Made by a program: the position numbers and the translations under genes. Under the pieces are notes generated by a model, which searched no databases, was not told the origin of the DNA, and saw only the letters and a program-made list of their open reading frames with translations. Below are positions 6,200-6,511 of a stretch of DNA of 6,511 nucleotides, piece by piece. Location: assembly GCA_031290375.1 (NCBI GenBank), contig JAITNR010000005.1:1-6511 (forward strand). The letters are read 5' to 3'. Position 1 is the stretch's first letter. Every line of letters begins with the position of its first letter. Source of the stretch: Prevotellaceae bacterium. GTDB lineage: Bacteria > Bacteroidota > Bacteroidia > Bacteroidales > Paludibacteraceae.

Positions 6200-6332
6200 T
6201 ATACTCGTATATTCACCTAAAAATGAATGTAATATATTGAAAATCAATTTGTTATGTACTTTACTGAAATTTAGTTATAAAGCACTAATAATCAGTGTGT
6301 TACACGAATTTTTAGGTTATTATACGGGTATA
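6200..6332. repeat. 133-bp element bounded by 25-bp imperfect inverted repeats
   Basis: The arm at 6200-6224 (TATACTCGTATA...ACCTAAAAAT) matches the reverse complement of 6308-6332 at 22 of 25 positions. The 83-bp interior is AT-rich and has no coding frame. A third related copy, CGTATGTTTAACCTAAAAAA, lies in direct orientation at 6358-6377, outside the inverted pair. The structure suits a small non-autonomous mobile element (MITE) remnant or a set of protein-binding sites. No clear target-site duplication could be assigned, because both flanks are A/T-rich. Confidence 0.55.
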
Positions 6333-6393
6333 CATAATAATTAATTTTAATGACTATCGTATGTTTAACCTAAAAAACAACAAAAGTGCCGCC

Positions 6394-6466
6394 ATTCCTG
6401 CGAAAGCAGGAATCCCCTCATTGTAATGCAAGCAAAAACAGGGGATTGCGGGTCGTAGCCCGCAAT
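6394..6466. repeat. REP-like intergenic repeat with two strong hairpins
   Basis: Two perfect 8-bp stems sit about 31 bp apart: ATTCCTGC-GAAA-GCAGGAAT (6394-6413) and ATTGCGGG-TCGTAG-CCCGCAAT (6445-6466). AATCCCCT (6411-6418) and AGGGGATT (6440-6447) form a third, alternative inverted pair overlapping both stems, and CATT-GT-AATG (6419-6428) lies between. The block is much richer in G+C than the surrounding DNA. Such extragenic palindromic units are usually dispersed in many copies per genome; only one copy is in this window, so dispersal is inferred. Confidence 0.65.
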
Positions 6467-6511
6467 GACGTCGTATTTGAAAGTGATTTGGGTATTAGAT
6501 ACGATATTCAT

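Noticed and set aside
6365..6511. Minus-strand frame of 48 codons from a CAT at the right edge through the REP-like block
   Set aside because: It reads straight across the hairpin repeat and has no recognisable content. It could be the end of a gene beyond the window, but nothing here supports that.
6465..6511. Plus-strand ATG inside the REP-like block with a frame open to the window edge
   Set aside because: Only 15 codons are visible, there is no -7 element upstream, and the ATG is part of the repeat.

Overview
The window looks like chromosomal DNA of a member of the Bacteroidota, probably Bacteroidales. The main reason is the promoters: three good matches to the Bacteroidota sigma-A -7 element TAnnTTTG sit 21-30 nt upstream of start codons, one with a proper TTTG -33 box and two with a CTTG variant at the same spacing. 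A fourth -7 match lacks a -33 box. Leaders are short and A/T-rich without Shine-Dalgarno sequences. The species cannot be named from the sequence alone.

Left part (1-907, plus strand): the 3' end of an unrecognised gene runs in from outside the window and stops at 285. Three bases later begins a 43-bp tandem repeat array (four full copies and a partial fifth, 289-474). It abuts the promoter of a 120-codon gene for a small helix-turn-helix protein (545-907). The repeat length is close to four DNA turns and each junction carries an inverted-repeat core, so the array looks like a multi-site operator or other protein-binding platform, perhaps for the adjacent HTH protein.

Centre (1026-5950): a complete EmrAB-TolC-like tripartite efflux locus in an unusual split layout. 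A minus-strand pair encodes a TolC-family outer membrane channel and an EmrA/HlyD membrane fusion protein whose reading frames overlap by 4 bp (ATGA). Divergent from it is a plus-strand AraC-family regulator gene. Converging on that regulator is a minus-strand 14-TM DHA2-type MFS transporter gene, whose last 29 codons and stop lie antisense to the end of the regulator gene. A 22-bp sequence occurs identically at 3474-3495 and 6019-6040. Each copy sits exactly the same distance upstream of the -7/-33 elements of the tolC-like and MFS promoters, and the first copy also covers the expected -33 region of the araC promoter. The economical reading is that the AraC protein binds these sites, activates the outer-membrane/adaptor operon and the MFS gene together, and may repress its own gene.

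Right part (5951-6511): 561 bp without a convincing gene. It holds the MFS promoter and operator, an AT-rich stretch with a 133-bp element bounded by 25-bp imperfect inverted repeats plus a third direct copy of the motif, and a GC-richer REP-like block of two hairpins (6394-6466).
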